Source: Hetaerina americana
Lineage: Eukaryota > Arthropoda > Insecta > Odonata > Calopterygidae
Direction: 5' to 3'
Assembly: GCA_022747635.1 (NCBI GenBank)
Contig: JAKTNV010000064.1
Location: 310,001 to 374,000 of the forward strand
DNA length: 64,000 nucleotides
Positions 44,306-55,666 of this stretch are shown here, one piece after another (the stretch's first letter is position 1; every line of letters begins with the position of its first letter). The translations under genes were made by a program, and so were the position numbers. The notes beneath the pieces are model-generated. The model was not told the origin of the DNA, did not search any database, and saw only the letters and a program-made list of their open reading frames with translations.

Positions 44306-45683
44306 CCACACATATATCCCTCCCCGGACTACGACCTTGATATGGTGGAAGAGCTTGTGCGTTCCGATGACCCCTAGAGCTGTGCTGGCGGGAGTAATAA
44401 TAATTGCTCCTGGTAGGGTCACCCATGCCAGATAGGTTGAAGGTTAGGAGCCAGACGAAAGGTAGTCCACGCAGCGTCTGTTCCTCAGTGAGGCGGCTGC
44501 AATGGCGTCTGACCCCAGAGGGGCGGCCAGTAAGTGATGGTGTCACGTTAAAAACACTATTGAAGAAGGCAACGGGAAACCACCTCAATTATCATTCCCA
44601 AGATTTAAATGATGGACAATACAGAGATTTTGAGTCCTGGCAACTACGGGGCTCGGCCCAATCGGCCGTGTGTCGTGCCCAGGAGCGGGGGAAAGCAAGG
44701 ATTCCGCGGTCGTCATCCCACAAAACCCTTGCAAGGGTAAACCGGCAGCAACAGGGCAAAAGACGCAAGAGAAGAAGACCAAATTATTTAGAATAGGAAC
44801 GTGGAATATACGAACTAGGACAACGATGAGGACAGGGAAATTGGAGAATACTAAGCGAGAGATAGAAAAGAGAAAAATAGATATTTTAGGTCTATGCGAG
44901 GTGAGATGGAAGGATAGCGGGGATTACTGGAGTGATAATTATAAAATAATATACAGCGGCGGGGACGAGAGCCAACAAGGGGTTGCCATAGTATTAAATA
45001 AAGAGGTAGGAAAAAGCGTAGACAACATAGAGCAGGTATCAGATAGAATATTACTAAAAGAAATAAAAGCAGAACCGACGAACTTGGTTATCATTCAGGT
45101 ATACATGCCACCAAGCAACCATAAGGAAGAAGAGGTCGATAGGATATACGATCAGTTAGAGGACATAATCGCGTGTGTTCTTGTAGGGAAACATTTGATA
45201 GTGATGGGGGACTGGAATGCGACGCTAGGCGAAGGAAGAGATGGTGATGAGGTCGGGGACTGTGGTTTAGGCACGAGGAATGACCGCGGGGAGAAAGTAG
45301 TTGAGTTCTGCAGGAGACAGGGGTTAGTCATCACCAACACTTGGTTTAGACACCACAAAAGACGCAGGTATAAATGGAAAATGCCACGTAACTCAGAAAG
45401 GTATCAGCTATATTATATTCTGGTTAGACAATGGCTTAGGAACAGTGTGATAAATTTGTACAGCTTCCCGGGAGCGGATGCGGGCTCTGACCGCAATTTA
45501 GTTGTTATGAAATGTAGCGTCCGTTTCAAAAAGAAAAGGCAGGGGCGGCGGGTTAGAAAATAGAACTTAGAAGCATTAAATGGATTGAAAGGGAAGGAGT
45601 ACCAACAAGCGGTAGCGGTTTTCAATCCGGAAATGGAACCGTTAACGCGAAAAGGACTAGGAAACCGTGGATATCGGATTTTT
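44303..45683 (+). mobile_element. RTE-like LINE with 5' end, 3' truncated (copy E)
   Basis: It begins after (TA)n with a 5' untranslated block (CCCGGACTACGACCTTG..., and GAAGAAGGCAACGGGAAACC near 44560), which resembles 5' ends of other RTE/BovB-type elements. Then comes the endonuclease ORF, and a short linker piece (NGLKGKEYQQAV, then GTVNAKRTRKPWI in another frame) with an internal deletion. It stops near 45683. There is no RT or tail. LINE copies normally keep the 3' end and lose the 5' end, so this copy was cut after insertion or made by an abnormal event. Confidence 0.75.
44670..45563 (+). pseudogene. RTE endonuclease ORF, active-site residues altered
   Basis: 297 codons, the longest clear mobile-element ORF here. 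The apurinic-endonuclease-like domain starts near residue 42: GTWNIRT (43-49), LCEVRWK with the catalytic Glu, YMPPSN, VMGDWN with the Asp and Asn, NTWF. Near the end LYYILVR stands where QLDYILVR is expected (the Asp is Tyr) and SDRNLVV where SDHNLVV is expected (His to Arg). Both positions belong to the active centre or its support, so the enzyme is probably dead. The first methionine is arbitrary; upstream frame is not clearly coding. A stop follows RRVRK. Confidence 0.8.
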
Positions 45684-46201
45684 TCATCAGCGACACAAAG
45701 GGTATCGGGGAAAGTCAGAATAACTACACCGAGTCTCACCCAAACAATCGTATATTATAAAACATCAAGAGTATTACACTATTTACATAGGTATAAGCAA
45801 ATTATGGATGGCTAGACCCTCAGCAACCCAGCGCGAGTGCGGAAAATTGACATGGCAGAACATTACCTGGGAAAGGGTGAAGGCAGGGTGGACGCGGTCA
45901 CGAAACACATAACCTAGGCAGAGCCCTCGTCCGTCGGAAAATAAGGGAGGGTGGACGCGGTCACGACGCACGTAACCTAGGCGGAGCTCTCGTCCGAAGT
46001 TGAGTCAGTAATAGGACACGCCGTCGCGACAAGCGCAATACAGCCGAAGCATCGTGCCCTACCGGTCACCGCCAGATAATCAACTGATCGCTTTTCGCCC
46101 CTATGTGACTACCTCTTTGTGGAGGCGTCCCATTCGTCTCACCAGTCCTTGGGACTATGAAGACGTTTTGTGTTCTTCTGCGTTGTCTCTTGGCGGCTTT
46201 A
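45684..46201. other. Intergenic with a 63-bp tandem duplication
   Basis: Anonymous except for the direct duplication at 45881-45996. Confidence 0.4.
45881..45996. repeat. 63-bp tandem duplication
   Basis: Two units starting at 45881 and 45944 share AGGGTGGACGCGGTCACGA, then CCTAGGC and CTCGTCCG, with a few changes. The units hold no open frame of note. Confidence 0.75.
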
Positions 46202-46554
46202 TTACTTCAGGGAAGTCTTTTTAGCACTTCCTTGGCTTCTTCCCTGGCGGAAGTGATTCAGGGGTGTCCAGGCTAGCGATGGGTCGTTTGTGACGATCCC
46301 ACGGCCAGACCTGTGCCTCGGAGATTCTTCGGATAACAGCAAAGTCCGACTCCGCTGCTTTTCTGAAGAAATCCTGCGCTGCCTTCGGAAGTAGAACGTC
46401 CAGCGGTTCCAAATTCCCTTTCGCGGTGCATGCTTGAGGCGGGCTCGTAGTGACCCCGCCCCAATATACACCGAAAAGCAGCAGTCTGAACTACCTGGAC
46501 TCGAGCAAGACTCGTCTTTGGCACTCCAGACCATACCGGTGATGCGGTCTCCAT
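46202..46554 (-). pseudogene. LINE reverse transcriptase C-terminal fragment, other family
   Basis: Overlapping frames on the minus strand read PVWSGVPKTSLARVQVVQTAA, FRCILGRGHYEPASS and, after a shift, LDVLLPKAAQDFFRKAAESD. The order P-V-W-x(n)-VQ-x-x-A-x-R-x-I-L-G and later K-A-A-x-S-D is typical of the C-terminal region of CR1/L2-type reverse transcriptases. It does not match the two main families of this window, so it is a third one. Confidence 0.6.
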
Positions 46555-46696
46555 TTCAATTTCAGTAACTTAATAATATGTATGCTATGTAAAAATGATT
46601 GGTAAATGTACATGTATCTTTCCTCTAATTAATAGGGTTTTCGCAGGTTTTTCACACCCCCCTTCTCTTCGTGGGTATTTTTCCTGCGTGGGTTTT

Positions 46697-47226
46697 TACC
46701 AGTCGAGCAATGCCACCGCTCTCCCCAGCTTTTCCCACAAACCTCATTCTTTTCTTAGACTTTCCGTATTTTATTGCTCTCTATCTTCACTGTCATCTTA
46801 ATTTGAGTATGTGTGTTTGTGTAGGTGTATTCTTAATTTATATATGTATATGTATGTATGTATGGGTGGATATATGCGTAATTATGTATGTGTTTATGTA
46901 TGTGCATGCATGCATGTATGTATGTTTATGTGTGTATGTGTGTGTGTGTGTGTATGTATGTGTGTGTATGTGTATGTATGTGTGTATGTGTGTATATATA
47001 CTATATACACACACACATATTTATATATATATATATACTTTTTTCTCTTCGATATGCAAATCTGTGCTAAATGAATTTATGTCTGTCTCCATGTATTTAT
47101 GTGTACATATTAATGTAACTATCAGTTTAATGCCTAATATAATATGTCTACAACGATGGGTAAAATGGAAGAATTGACCATTTGGTCTCAATTTCGCCCA
47201 AATAAAGACCACTTTCTATCTATCTA
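46697..47226 (+). mobile_element. TATC-tailed short retroelement, copy 2
   Basis: It matches copy 1 at 27.4 kb along its whole length, starting at AGTCGAGCAATGCCAC, with an internal TATG/TGTA expansion (46840-47000) and ending with CAATTTCGCCC, AATAAAGACCAC and TCTATCTATC. It sits immediately next to an RTE endonuclease fragment. Confidence 0.75.
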
Positions 47227-47410
47227 TATTATTCTATAGTTATCACTCCAGTAATGCCCGCTATCCTTCCATCTCACCTCTCATAGACCTAAAATATTTA
47301 TATTTCCCCTTTCTATCTCTCATTTAATATTCTCCAATTTTCCATTCCTTATCATTGTCCTGACATTACACGTTCCTATTCTAAATAATTTGGTCTTCTT
47401 CTCCTTCGTC
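47227..47410 (-). mobile_element. RTE-like endonuclease N-terminal fragment
   Basis: On the minus strand: KEKKTKLFRIGTCNVRTMIRNGKLENIK, then continuing to a decayed copy of the LCEVRWKDSGDYW block next to the TATC tail. GTCNVRT matches GTWNIRT of the 44.7-kb copy. The break next to the TATC element is at the same point of the protein (DNY) where copy A at 26.16 kb ends. Confidence 0.7.
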
Positions 47411-47510
47411 TTTAATAAAATATATTCATGTACATCTATATGCACATATACATACATATTTATGTATATATTTAAATATATATACTTATACACATGTACA
47501 TATTGATACT

Positions 47511-47511
47511 T

Positions 47512-47586
<75 letters not shown>

Positions 47587-47612
47587 CATACATATATATA
47601 TATTATATATAT
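47511..47612. repeat. (CA)n and (TA)n microsatellite
   Basis: A CA array followed by a long TA array and short TATA variants. Frames with Tyr/Ile or Cys/Val runs are artefacts. Confidence 0.95.
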
Positions 47613-48908
47613 GTACACATATTTTATTGTATTTAATTTTTTTTTTGTTTCCGAAGTGCCTTTATAAAACCTGGAAAGGCCATCCATGCCGGTCCAGTGC
47701 ATATAATACTTCTTCGGTGTAACGCGCCGCATGGCCTCTTTCCACTTTCTCGCTTTTCATTCGCTCCGTTCATTTCGATGTCGACCATCCGCCTTCAGCT
47801 TCGAGAGCGCGTCCTCCAGCGAGAGGACGTCCGATGTGAAGTGGCGAGCGCACACAACACGAGGAGACCATCGATCTCCCCGTTGACCCCCCGCCCCTGC
47901 TCGTTGTCCTCCTCGGCGGCGGCCGACGGTCCGTCAAGAGGGCAAGCGGGCAGACGCCGCCGGCCTCTCGCGACAACATATTCCCACGAGTCCAGCCGTT
48001 AATTGACATACGAATCGCCAAAGCATTCTGATTATTTTGCTGCAGTTGGACGGCTTCCCATTGGATCCTCGGTGCTTACCGAAGAAGTCGCATGCGTCAC
48101 AATGGTCAAGGAAGGCATTATTAGGAGTACGATAATGTTTAAATATGGCTCGTACGACAAAATACAATTATTACTGACCGTTTCTCAAGATTTTCAGCCT
48201 TGGAGACAGGCCTTCTCTGCAGCTCTGTGCTGTGCTGACACAGTTGCAGAGATGGCATTCGACGTGTTCGCGCGAGTGGGGGAATCACGAGACTTCTACA
48301 ACTCCTTGGTTGTTGTTCTAGTGAAAGGGTGAAACTTCCTCTGGAATGCGGCCGTCACCCCTCATGCACCGGCATCCCCCGCGCCCCCTATGCGATTGGA
48401 GGGTGCCAATCGCTGTCACTCGGCGTGTTTCACTCTAAATGGCAATAATACGTCACTGACTTTGTTCGATCTGTGCAAATGTAGATGCAATTATTGTAGG
48501 CCTTGTGACCCAACAGCACCCGCCAAACCCTCTTACGGCAGCTTGTGCAGTGTTAGGTACGCGCAGCCGTTAGATGAAGATAGATCTTCCTCAAATAATT
48601 CCGCTCATATAAACACAGAATGGACCTCCTCGTGATAGCCGGGCGGAGAGGGGAGGGGGAGAGGGCGGGGGAGTGATGGGTGTGGTAGAGGGGGAGGAGG
48701 GAGGGGAGGTTGACGGCGTCACACCACGAGCGGTTTCATCAACGGTCCTCCCCTTGAACGCTTTCCCTGCGTCCTCCGCCCCATGTCGATCCCCAGTGAC
48801 TATCAAATGTTGCAAGCAACCAATCCAGCAGCGTCGAAGACAGTCAAGAGGTGACGTCAAGTAACAACATCGAGGAAAAGTGGACTGGCCTTGAACTTCT
48901 TGGCACAC
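47613..48908. other. Intergenic, no supported gene
   Basis: CpG-rich at about 47770-48000. The 109-codon frame at 48003-48332 has no domain that I recognise. Confidence 0.4.
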
Positions 48909-50330
48909 TTCTACATCTACATCAATACCCTGCAAGCCACCAAAAAGGTGTGTGGCAGGGGGTGCAGCACCAGGAGGAAAGGGTAAGGGTTGAGGGGGTT
49001 AGGGTTTTTCAAATGGATGGGGAAAGGTAAGGGGAACCTGCAAATATATAAAAAATTTCATATTTATAAATATAATCGTACAACTCTGCGCAGTCGCTAT
49101 CTTGTAGGTTAATACTTATTACGTCGAGCCGATTAGTGGGGGATATCGATTACAAGCAATCTGGTCTCTTATTGTTCTTGGAAAAAATGACCATTTAAAC
49201 CTGTCTGTCTTGCTGTCAATCTCTCTAATCTTATATTCGTGATCCTTCCGCCCGTAATACGTTGGGGTTCGTATTATGTTCTTGATGTCATCGGAAAAGG
49301 ACCCATCTTTAAATGCTTTTAATAAGTTTAATCTATATTGTAAACGCCGCTGTGTAAGGGAATCCCAGCCTAAATTTTCTAGCAAAGTAGTTACGGTCAT
49401 AACAATTTTTGACAAATCCAGCCCCCCTCCGCTGAACTCGTTCCAATTCCGAAATTAAATTTATCTCTTGAGGATCCCATATACTGGCAGCATACTCTAG
49501 GTGGGGCCTGACAAGGTCAAGAAAACTTCGTTCCTTCACTTTTTCGTCACATTTACCCAGAACTCTTTTTACAAATCCCAATTTTTTATTAGCGCGACCG
49601 CATATTTCCCGTATGTGCTTTCCCCAGGACAGATCGTGAGTAATTGTTACACCCAAGTATTTAAAGGAATCTACCCTCGCGATTACTGTTTGCTTCACTT
49701 TGTAACTAAATGGGGGGGTGTTACTCTTTTCCCAAAAATTTATTCCTACGCATTTTTTCAAATTTAATTCCAATTGCCATGTATCGCACCAAGTCTGGAT
49801 TGCTTTTTGGTCGTTAGCTAACGCGACTGTCTTCGTGAATTCGAATGCCCATAAATCATCGCATCGTCAGAAAAAAGACGGAGCCTGCTATTAACCACGG
49901 CGCTGAGGTCATTTATGTAAATAAGAAACAAGAGGGGGCCTCCGACACTTCCCTGTGGTACACCCGACGTGACCTTGACAGTATCGAATCATACACCGTC
50001 CAGGACGACTGTTCGAACACGATTTTTTACAAATTGTCATATCCAGCATATAACACTCACGTGTATTCCATAAGTTTCCAACTGCGCGGGTAACTTGCAA
50101 TGAGGGACTTTATCAAAAGCTTTTTTAAAATCTAGAAATATCGCATCAGCTGGAATATTACTTTCACCGGAATGCATTATATCATGAACAAATAGTGCGC
50201 GTTGAGTTTTGCAGGATCTACCTTTACGGAACCCGTGTTGGTTATTAATCAATAAATCTTGGCTATCGAGGTACCTCATCATTGAACTAACAATGATATG
50301 CTCAAAAATGCTTACTTCAGAGTTTACTAC
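48909..50330 (-). mobile_element. CR1/Daphne-like LINE, 5' truncated (copy F)
   Basis: The best-preserved CR1-like copy. On the minus strand are NQHGFRKGRSCKTQ, IFLDFKKAFDKVPH (motif A, catalytic Asp), a GVPQGSVGGP-like block, a decayed FSDDAMIYG (FADD, Ala to Ser), VDSFKYLGVTITHDLSWGKHIREICG, ANKKLGFVKRV, RPHLEYAASIWDP, RVQRRGAGFVKN, and the C-terminal YYGRKDHEYKIREI with FFPRTIRDQ. At least three frameshifts are needed. The 3' end carries CACACACCTTTTTGGTGG and ends in GATGTAGATGTAG. Confidence 0.85.
49333..49773 (-). pseudogene. CR1-like reverse transcriptase, thumb region
   Basis: 146 codons. It follows the catalytic FSDD block (just upstream in another frame) with WDTW...LELNLKKC, then FKYLGVTITHDLSWGKHI, ICGRANKKLGFVKRVLGKC, LVRPHLEYAASIWDP and RVQRRGAGFVKNCYDRNY. 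These blocks define the family in this window and were used to recognise the decayed copies at 2.4, 16.0, 18.0, 53.6, 54.2 and 56.3 kb. Confidence 0.85.
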
Positions 50331-50345
50331 AAAAATACTTACCAC
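50037..50345 (-). pseudogene. CR1-like reverse transcriptase, fingers and motif A
   Basis: 102 codons. The first residues are flanking DNA; element sequence starts near IFEHIIVSSMMRYL. NQHGFRKGRS and DAIFLDFKKAFDKVPH are intact. DFKKAFD holds the first catalytic Asp. Confidence 0.85.
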
Positions 50346-52129
50346 AAAGTGCTTACTTCAGTACGAAGAGGTACATATTTGAAACCGACCCACGGGCTCA
50401 TGCAGTCAACCAGTCGAGAGGAGTGTAATCATGGAGAAGGCCGTGCCGAGGAACGGAGGGAGGGGGAGGGGGTGCTGTCGAGTTGGTTTTTGAAAGCCTA
50501 ATGCACCTGCCCGCAGAACCAACGGTGGCACCCTTCGCCAGTGGCTCCCCGCTCTAGGTGGGCCGAGGGGGTGGGGTGGGGGGCGGGGAAGCAAGGGGGA
50601 CACGGGGTCTCCCCAGCTGGATGGATGAAGGGGTGGGAGGGTGGAAATATGTATTGCATCTCGTCCACGGGCGCGGGGGGAATAACATAAAAAGGCGCCC
50701 CCCTCCCCACAGGGGGACGAGCACTTCTCCAGGGGGAGGGACTTGAAAGCAAGGGAGAAACCGGGCCATCACCACAACAACAACACACCAAGGGGGGCGT
50801 AGGGTGTAGGGGGGTCGCGGGCCCCTCGCATGCTCCTCTGTGCTGTTAACGTCGGGACTAGAGAGCGACAGCATTCGGAAAGATTACTTCAGTTAGCAAC
50901 ACACGGGGAGGATGGGTCCGAGGAGGCGGGGCGAGATGACGGCAGGAGATTGAGAGGGGGGAGAGGGGGTCGTCGTGTCCCTCGGAAGGAAGCGGCGCCG
51001 GAGACGCTGACTCGGTAGCGGGGGCGCCGGTGAGGGAATTGAAATTTCCCCGCGCCCTTGTTTTTTACACTCCACGGCCACAGGGGGGGGGGGAAGGGTA
51101 GGCGTCTTGTGCGCCAGGAGGGATTTTGGATGAGAGCAGGGGGCGGCGGGTGCTTTTAAGGGATTGGGAGACGCGATTTGGATGTGGGCAAGCGCGTGAT
51201 ACCCTTAGGGGTGCGATTCCCGGTGGCGGCGAGGGGGGCCGGGACTCCTCCTTTCCCGCGGTCCCTTCTCCGGATGAACTCCCTTCTCCCGCCCCTGCCC
51301 CGCTCCCCGAGAGCCACTGAACCTTTTGAGAGTGTGCCCGCGACGCCCGTTCGACCTTCCTTCATCACCAGCCCCCGAGTATCACGGGTGACAGCTTCGC
51401 TTCGTTCCCATTATGAGATCGAGGCGTCGGCGAGTGGTTGGGCATTTCACGCGACCCTCATTCGGGCTGATCCCGACAAGCGAACGCATTAAAAAATAAC
51501 AATATAGGAAACGGTCTTTCAATATAGAAACGGAAAGTTGTTTCATGACGGAAGGGGTCTCCACGGATGTGATCCCGAGAGAGTTCCGCGGGTGCGGGGG
51601 GGGGGGGGACCAAAACCATCGGAAGCAGAGACGCGGAAATACATGCATTAACGAAGTGAATCAATGCTAAAATGCCATGATGAAACGATAAGCTTTGACA
51701 AATGGCCACGAACGTTAGGCGTTAGAAGGAAACTGGGGCCTTGGATGGTCGAAAACCTATCTGAAATAAATGGATCCCATGCGAGAATCAATGCTTTGGT
51801 TAGCCCGAAGTCAAATCGATCTTGATCGTGATCACCTCGGTACGTGATCGCAAACTGGACCAGGAGGAACACGAGACTCCATTGAAAGTATTCGGGAGGA
51901 GCGCATACGTAGAAGCGAGGAAGGGCAGGGGAGGAAGGAGGGTCATGCTTCGGCGGGAGTGAGTCTTCGGCGCGGCTGGAAGGCGACGGAGGAGAGCGGT
52001 GCTGGAGGAGGGGAGGGGCAGTGTGGGCGTCCTCCACCGAGGCACGATGGATTGCTGCACTCATTGGAGGAATCGGGGAGGGAAAGAATTTCGGACGGGA
52101 GGCCTGGGATTTTAATATTTAGATTTGCA
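50346..52129. other. Intergenic, CpG-rich
   Basis: A GC-rich block at about 50400-51350 with many low-complexity frames and no domains, followed by mixed DNA. A G run lies at about 51597-51608. Confidence 0.45.
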
Positions 52130-52228
52130 TAATGCCCTGCCGGTCACCGCTAGGCTTAAATGGAAGACGGGACCACTTGGTCTCAATTTTTCCCGAATAA
52201 AGACGTTCATCTAACTATGTATCTATCG
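52130..52228 (+). mobile_element. TATC-element 3' end fragment, copy 3
   Basis: Only the last 70 bp of the TATC-tailed element are clear: AAATGGAAGACGG, CACTTGGTCTCAATTT, AATAAAGACGTTC and a degenerate TATC tail. Its 5' limit is uncertain. Confidence 0.6.
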
Positions 52229-53439
52229 AGGGTACGTGGCAGGGGCTGACCTAGGAGAAGCAGGCAATGGAAAGTGTCGGTGCATGGCGCCGTGGCGGAG
52301 GGATTGGAGAGTAGGCAGGCTGGAGCGGGGAGATTGAAGAGAGCGACTCCTGATTGGAGAAACGGTGGTGGACGAAGGAGCGGTTGCGCCTTCGTCCCCA
52401 CACGTGCCTTCCCGATGGACACTGGCCGCCGTGGAGGCAATTTGAAACCAATAGCAACCTCTCGCACATTTATCCAGAGGTTTCGACAAATCGGCAGATC
52501 GCATATTTAAAGCACTTCGAAATAAATCTGCTCAGACCGAATCGCCATAATTTCCGTCAAAAACAAAAATATTAAAACTTCCGGATTCGTGGACGGTCGG
52601 GGTCACACCACGCGCCCTCCGTGGTTCCATCTTAGTCCAGTGGGGCGTCCGCCTACTTCGCGAGGGTATCGTGCGCCTTCACTTGGCGCCCCCCCTACAA
52701 CACCACGCCTCTCCGGGCCAAATGAAATGGAAGCGGCCCGCCCAAAGGGAGCCTGCGTCCGCCGTTTCCAAAAACACACCCCCCCTCCGGGAGGCGGGGG
52801 GCCCACCCCCCATCGCCGCCTCTCGAAGGAGTGCGACAAACGCCCTCGACAAATTCCCTCCCCCCCGGGGACCCACTCTCGACGAGATATTGCTGCCATT
52901 CTATGCATCGTTGCGATGCCCGCCCCCCGCATCGCATATAATCTAGCAATCCCCAGGGGGGGGGGCAGTCGCCCGGCGCGAGAAAAGGGAGGAGGGGATC
53001 GGTTGGATGGGTGCTGGAGTCTCTCCAGCCGTCTCACCCCTCCTCCAGAACCTTGAATGCGGCGCGATCCCCGAGGGGGGGGGGCGCAGATTTGTGGGCC
53101 GGGCGAGGCGAGACTATGAATACAAAAGAGAGCTGATGCGCCCGGAAGGGGGGGAGACGGTGCCTTCTCTCGTTGGGACGGGGGAGGGGGGCGGTCGGCC
53201 ACCAAATCCCAGAATAGGGGGGGCGCCCGCCCAGTCGGATGATTGGAGATGCTGGGGAAAAAGTGGCAGAGGAAGAACATATCTCATTAAGATATCTGGA
53301 AATACTCTTCTCCGGGCATGCAAATAATTCCCACACTACATAATTGCTGTCTTACGCATATGTTGTTCAAACTCAAAGGGTACCATTAGCACTACGAGAA
53401 CTTGTTCCACATTCGGCAATTAGAATTAAACTTTTAAAA
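52229..53439. other. Intergenic, CpG-rich
   Basis: A CpG-rich block at about 52590-53250 with long overlapping low-complexity frames (up to 225 codons on the minus strand). No domain or splice-defined exon. Confidence 0.45.
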
Positions 53440-54112
53440 AAGAGTAATGATGAGCTTTTGGAAAAAGAGCATTTTCTTCCCGAACGCCTGCTGCGTCGGG
53501 AGCACCGAAATGGAACGTGTAGACTCGATTAAATACCTAGGCGTTACCCTCACTCACGACCTCTCCTGGGTGAAACATACACATACGGAGAACATGTGGA
53601 CAAGCTGACAATATATTAGGATTTATTAGAAGAGTACTGGGTAAATGTGATGAAAAGGTCAAAGAGAAATTTTATCTGTCGCTGGTTAGGCCTCATCTAT
53701 AAATACTACAAGTAATATATGGGATCCCCACGAAGTTGGATCAATTGCCGAATGAAATCGCGTGCATCGCAGAAGTGCTAGATTTGTAAAACGTTGTTAT
53801 GATAAACTGAGTATCCTATCCATAATATTAGAGGAACTAGGCTAGCAATTAGACATGGACCAAGGGTTGAATTACAGATTAAATCTCTTGCATAAATTAG
53901 ATGAATGTTTTTTAGTAATGATGCTGAACATGTATTATTACCCCCGTTGAACTTAAGTAGGAGAGATCATGCCAATAAATTTAGCGAGATGAAGTGTAAA
54001 ACAGATAGATTTAAAATTTCATTTTTTCTACGAACGATAAGGGATGAGAATAACGTTTTCTGACCGCATTAGGGGGTAAAATATTCGCGTCCCAATTAGT
54101 AGGGCGTGTATT
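53440..54112 (+). mobile_element. CR1-like LINE 3' fragment (copy G)
   Basis: It starts with the same sequence as copy B (CCCGAACGCCTGCTGCGTCG), then VDSIKYLGVTLTHDLSWVKH, a decayed IRIY-KSTG, RPHL-type and RGARF-type blocks in shifting frames, and a C-terminal block with STNDKG. The end near 54112 is immediately followed by another 3' fragment. Confidence 0.75.
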
Positions 54113-54127
54113 CACCCCCAGGTCACT

Positions 54128-54590
54128 GGTTAGACCTCATTTAGACAATGCTGTAAGTATATGTAATCATCACGGTATTGGATTGATTGCCAGATTTGAT
54201 CGCGTGCAGCGTAGAGGAGCTAGATTTGTAAAGCGTTGTCAGGATAACCTGAGTAGCGTGTCCAAAATATTAGAGGAGCTAGGCTGGGAATCACTTAATG
54301 GAGCGAAGATTAAATTATAGACTAAATCTCTTTCATAAATTGGAAGGTCGTCTCTTTAGCAGCGATTTAGAAAATGTATTATCACCCCCATCGTACTACG
54401 GTAGGAGAGATCTTGTCGATTCAATTAGCGAGATTGAGCGTAAAACAGATATGATATTTAAGATTTCATTTCCCCACCAATGGTAAGGGATCAGAATAAA
54501 GTTGGTCACCCGCGCGAGAATAGAATAGGATATTGTATCAGAAGTGGCCTGTTGTATTCTCAGCCCCGCGATTCACCCTTGCGGTGGCTA
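54128..54590 (+). mobile_element. CR1-like LINE 3' fragment (copy H)
   Basis: It reads RPHLDNAVSI, RFDRVQRRGARFVKRC, LSSVSKILEELGWES, YRLNLFHKLEGRLF and the YYGRRDLVDSISEI block, ending with SFPHQW-like sequence. It begins at a point already passed in copy G, so the two are separate insertions or a tandem duplication. Confidence 0.75.
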
Positions 54591-55490
54591 GCAAGGTACC
54601 ATTAATGGATGCATGCAAAATATTGCTGTGCGAGTTTTCAAAAATCGACGGTTTCAGGCGAGATTGATGGGTTTGATTATTATTGTGGGGAAGAAATACG
54701 AGGTGCGATCCCATCTGGGGATCGGCTACCCATGTGAGCGTTGAGAAGAATTCCTGCATCAAGGTTCTCCTACATTCATTATTAAACTGGAAATTACCAG
54801 CTCATAGAAATATTATGATATACTATATACACGTATTTGTAGCATTGCCTTTGGGTAATCACGTGCTGTGGATTGCTTAAAAGGCGAGCGAGTGGGTGAC
54901 GGCAACGAGGGCATCGCTCTAATGGAGCAGGTGGGCAATGCCACGTCACTTCCCTCCACCTCCAACCCCTCACCGCCCCGCGGGAAGTCGACATTGCATG
55001 GCAATACACACGTGTGGTAACTGGCGGCCACCTTCAGGGTGTGCGGCAAGGAAGGGGTGCTTGGTTCAAATCCCTGTCGGAATCCGGGATGTGCGGTGCG
55101 CCGAACCGGATCGCCTTCCCCCTGCGATAGGGTGCCGGGCAGTGGCAAGCGGTGGACAGTGCGGGGAGAGGAAGACGGGTGGGGGGGTGTGGGAAGGGGG
55201 GGCACCGGCGGAGGGAGAAGAGCCGCGCTCCCTGCCCTCCAGAGAACGGAATATTAGCCGCCGCACGCATGCCAACGCACGGGCCGCGGGGATTTGAGGG
55301 AGGGCAGGGGGGACCTCCCACAGCCAGGCGCCACTCCAGAACATCCCCTCCGTGTGGGGGGTGGTTTCCTTCCTCCTCCCCTCCGTCACTCCCCTGCCTC
55401 CAGACCTTACACCTGCCAGGGGGTGGCTCTCGAGGAGGGGAGGGGTAGATACGTATGTGCGTACGTATATGCACATACATATACACACGT

Positions 55491-55520
<30 letters not shown>
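54591..55520. other. Intergenic, CpG-rich in the second half
   Basis: About 54900-55440 is GC-rich with overlapping low-complexity frames and no domain. A short (CA)n array follows at about 55493-55514. Confidence 0.45.
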
Positions 55521-55521
<1 letters not shown>

Positions 55522-55666
55522 ACCATAAACCATAAACACAGTAGTCAACCCCAAGGTCGGTTTGGTAGGTGAAGGTAGAGTACACCCAGTAGTAAGCCCT
55601 ACGGCATGTGAAATTCACACATCCACAGGGTAGGGGGGCCAGTTCCTTTCCCTGTGCCGGTTATGG
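55521..55666 (-). mobile_element. SINE1 copy 5, 5' truncated
   Basis: It carries the 3' half of the SINE1 body (complement of GTCAACCCCAAGGTCGGTTTG to CTGTGCCGGTTATGG). The tRNA head is missing. The 3' end adjoins a CA/TA array, and the broken 5' end adjoins a hairpin module. Confidence 0.8.

Noticed and set aside
48003..48332. 109-codon frame considered as a host gene
   Set aside because: The residue mix looks protein-like in part, but no motif, homologue or splice signal could be named.
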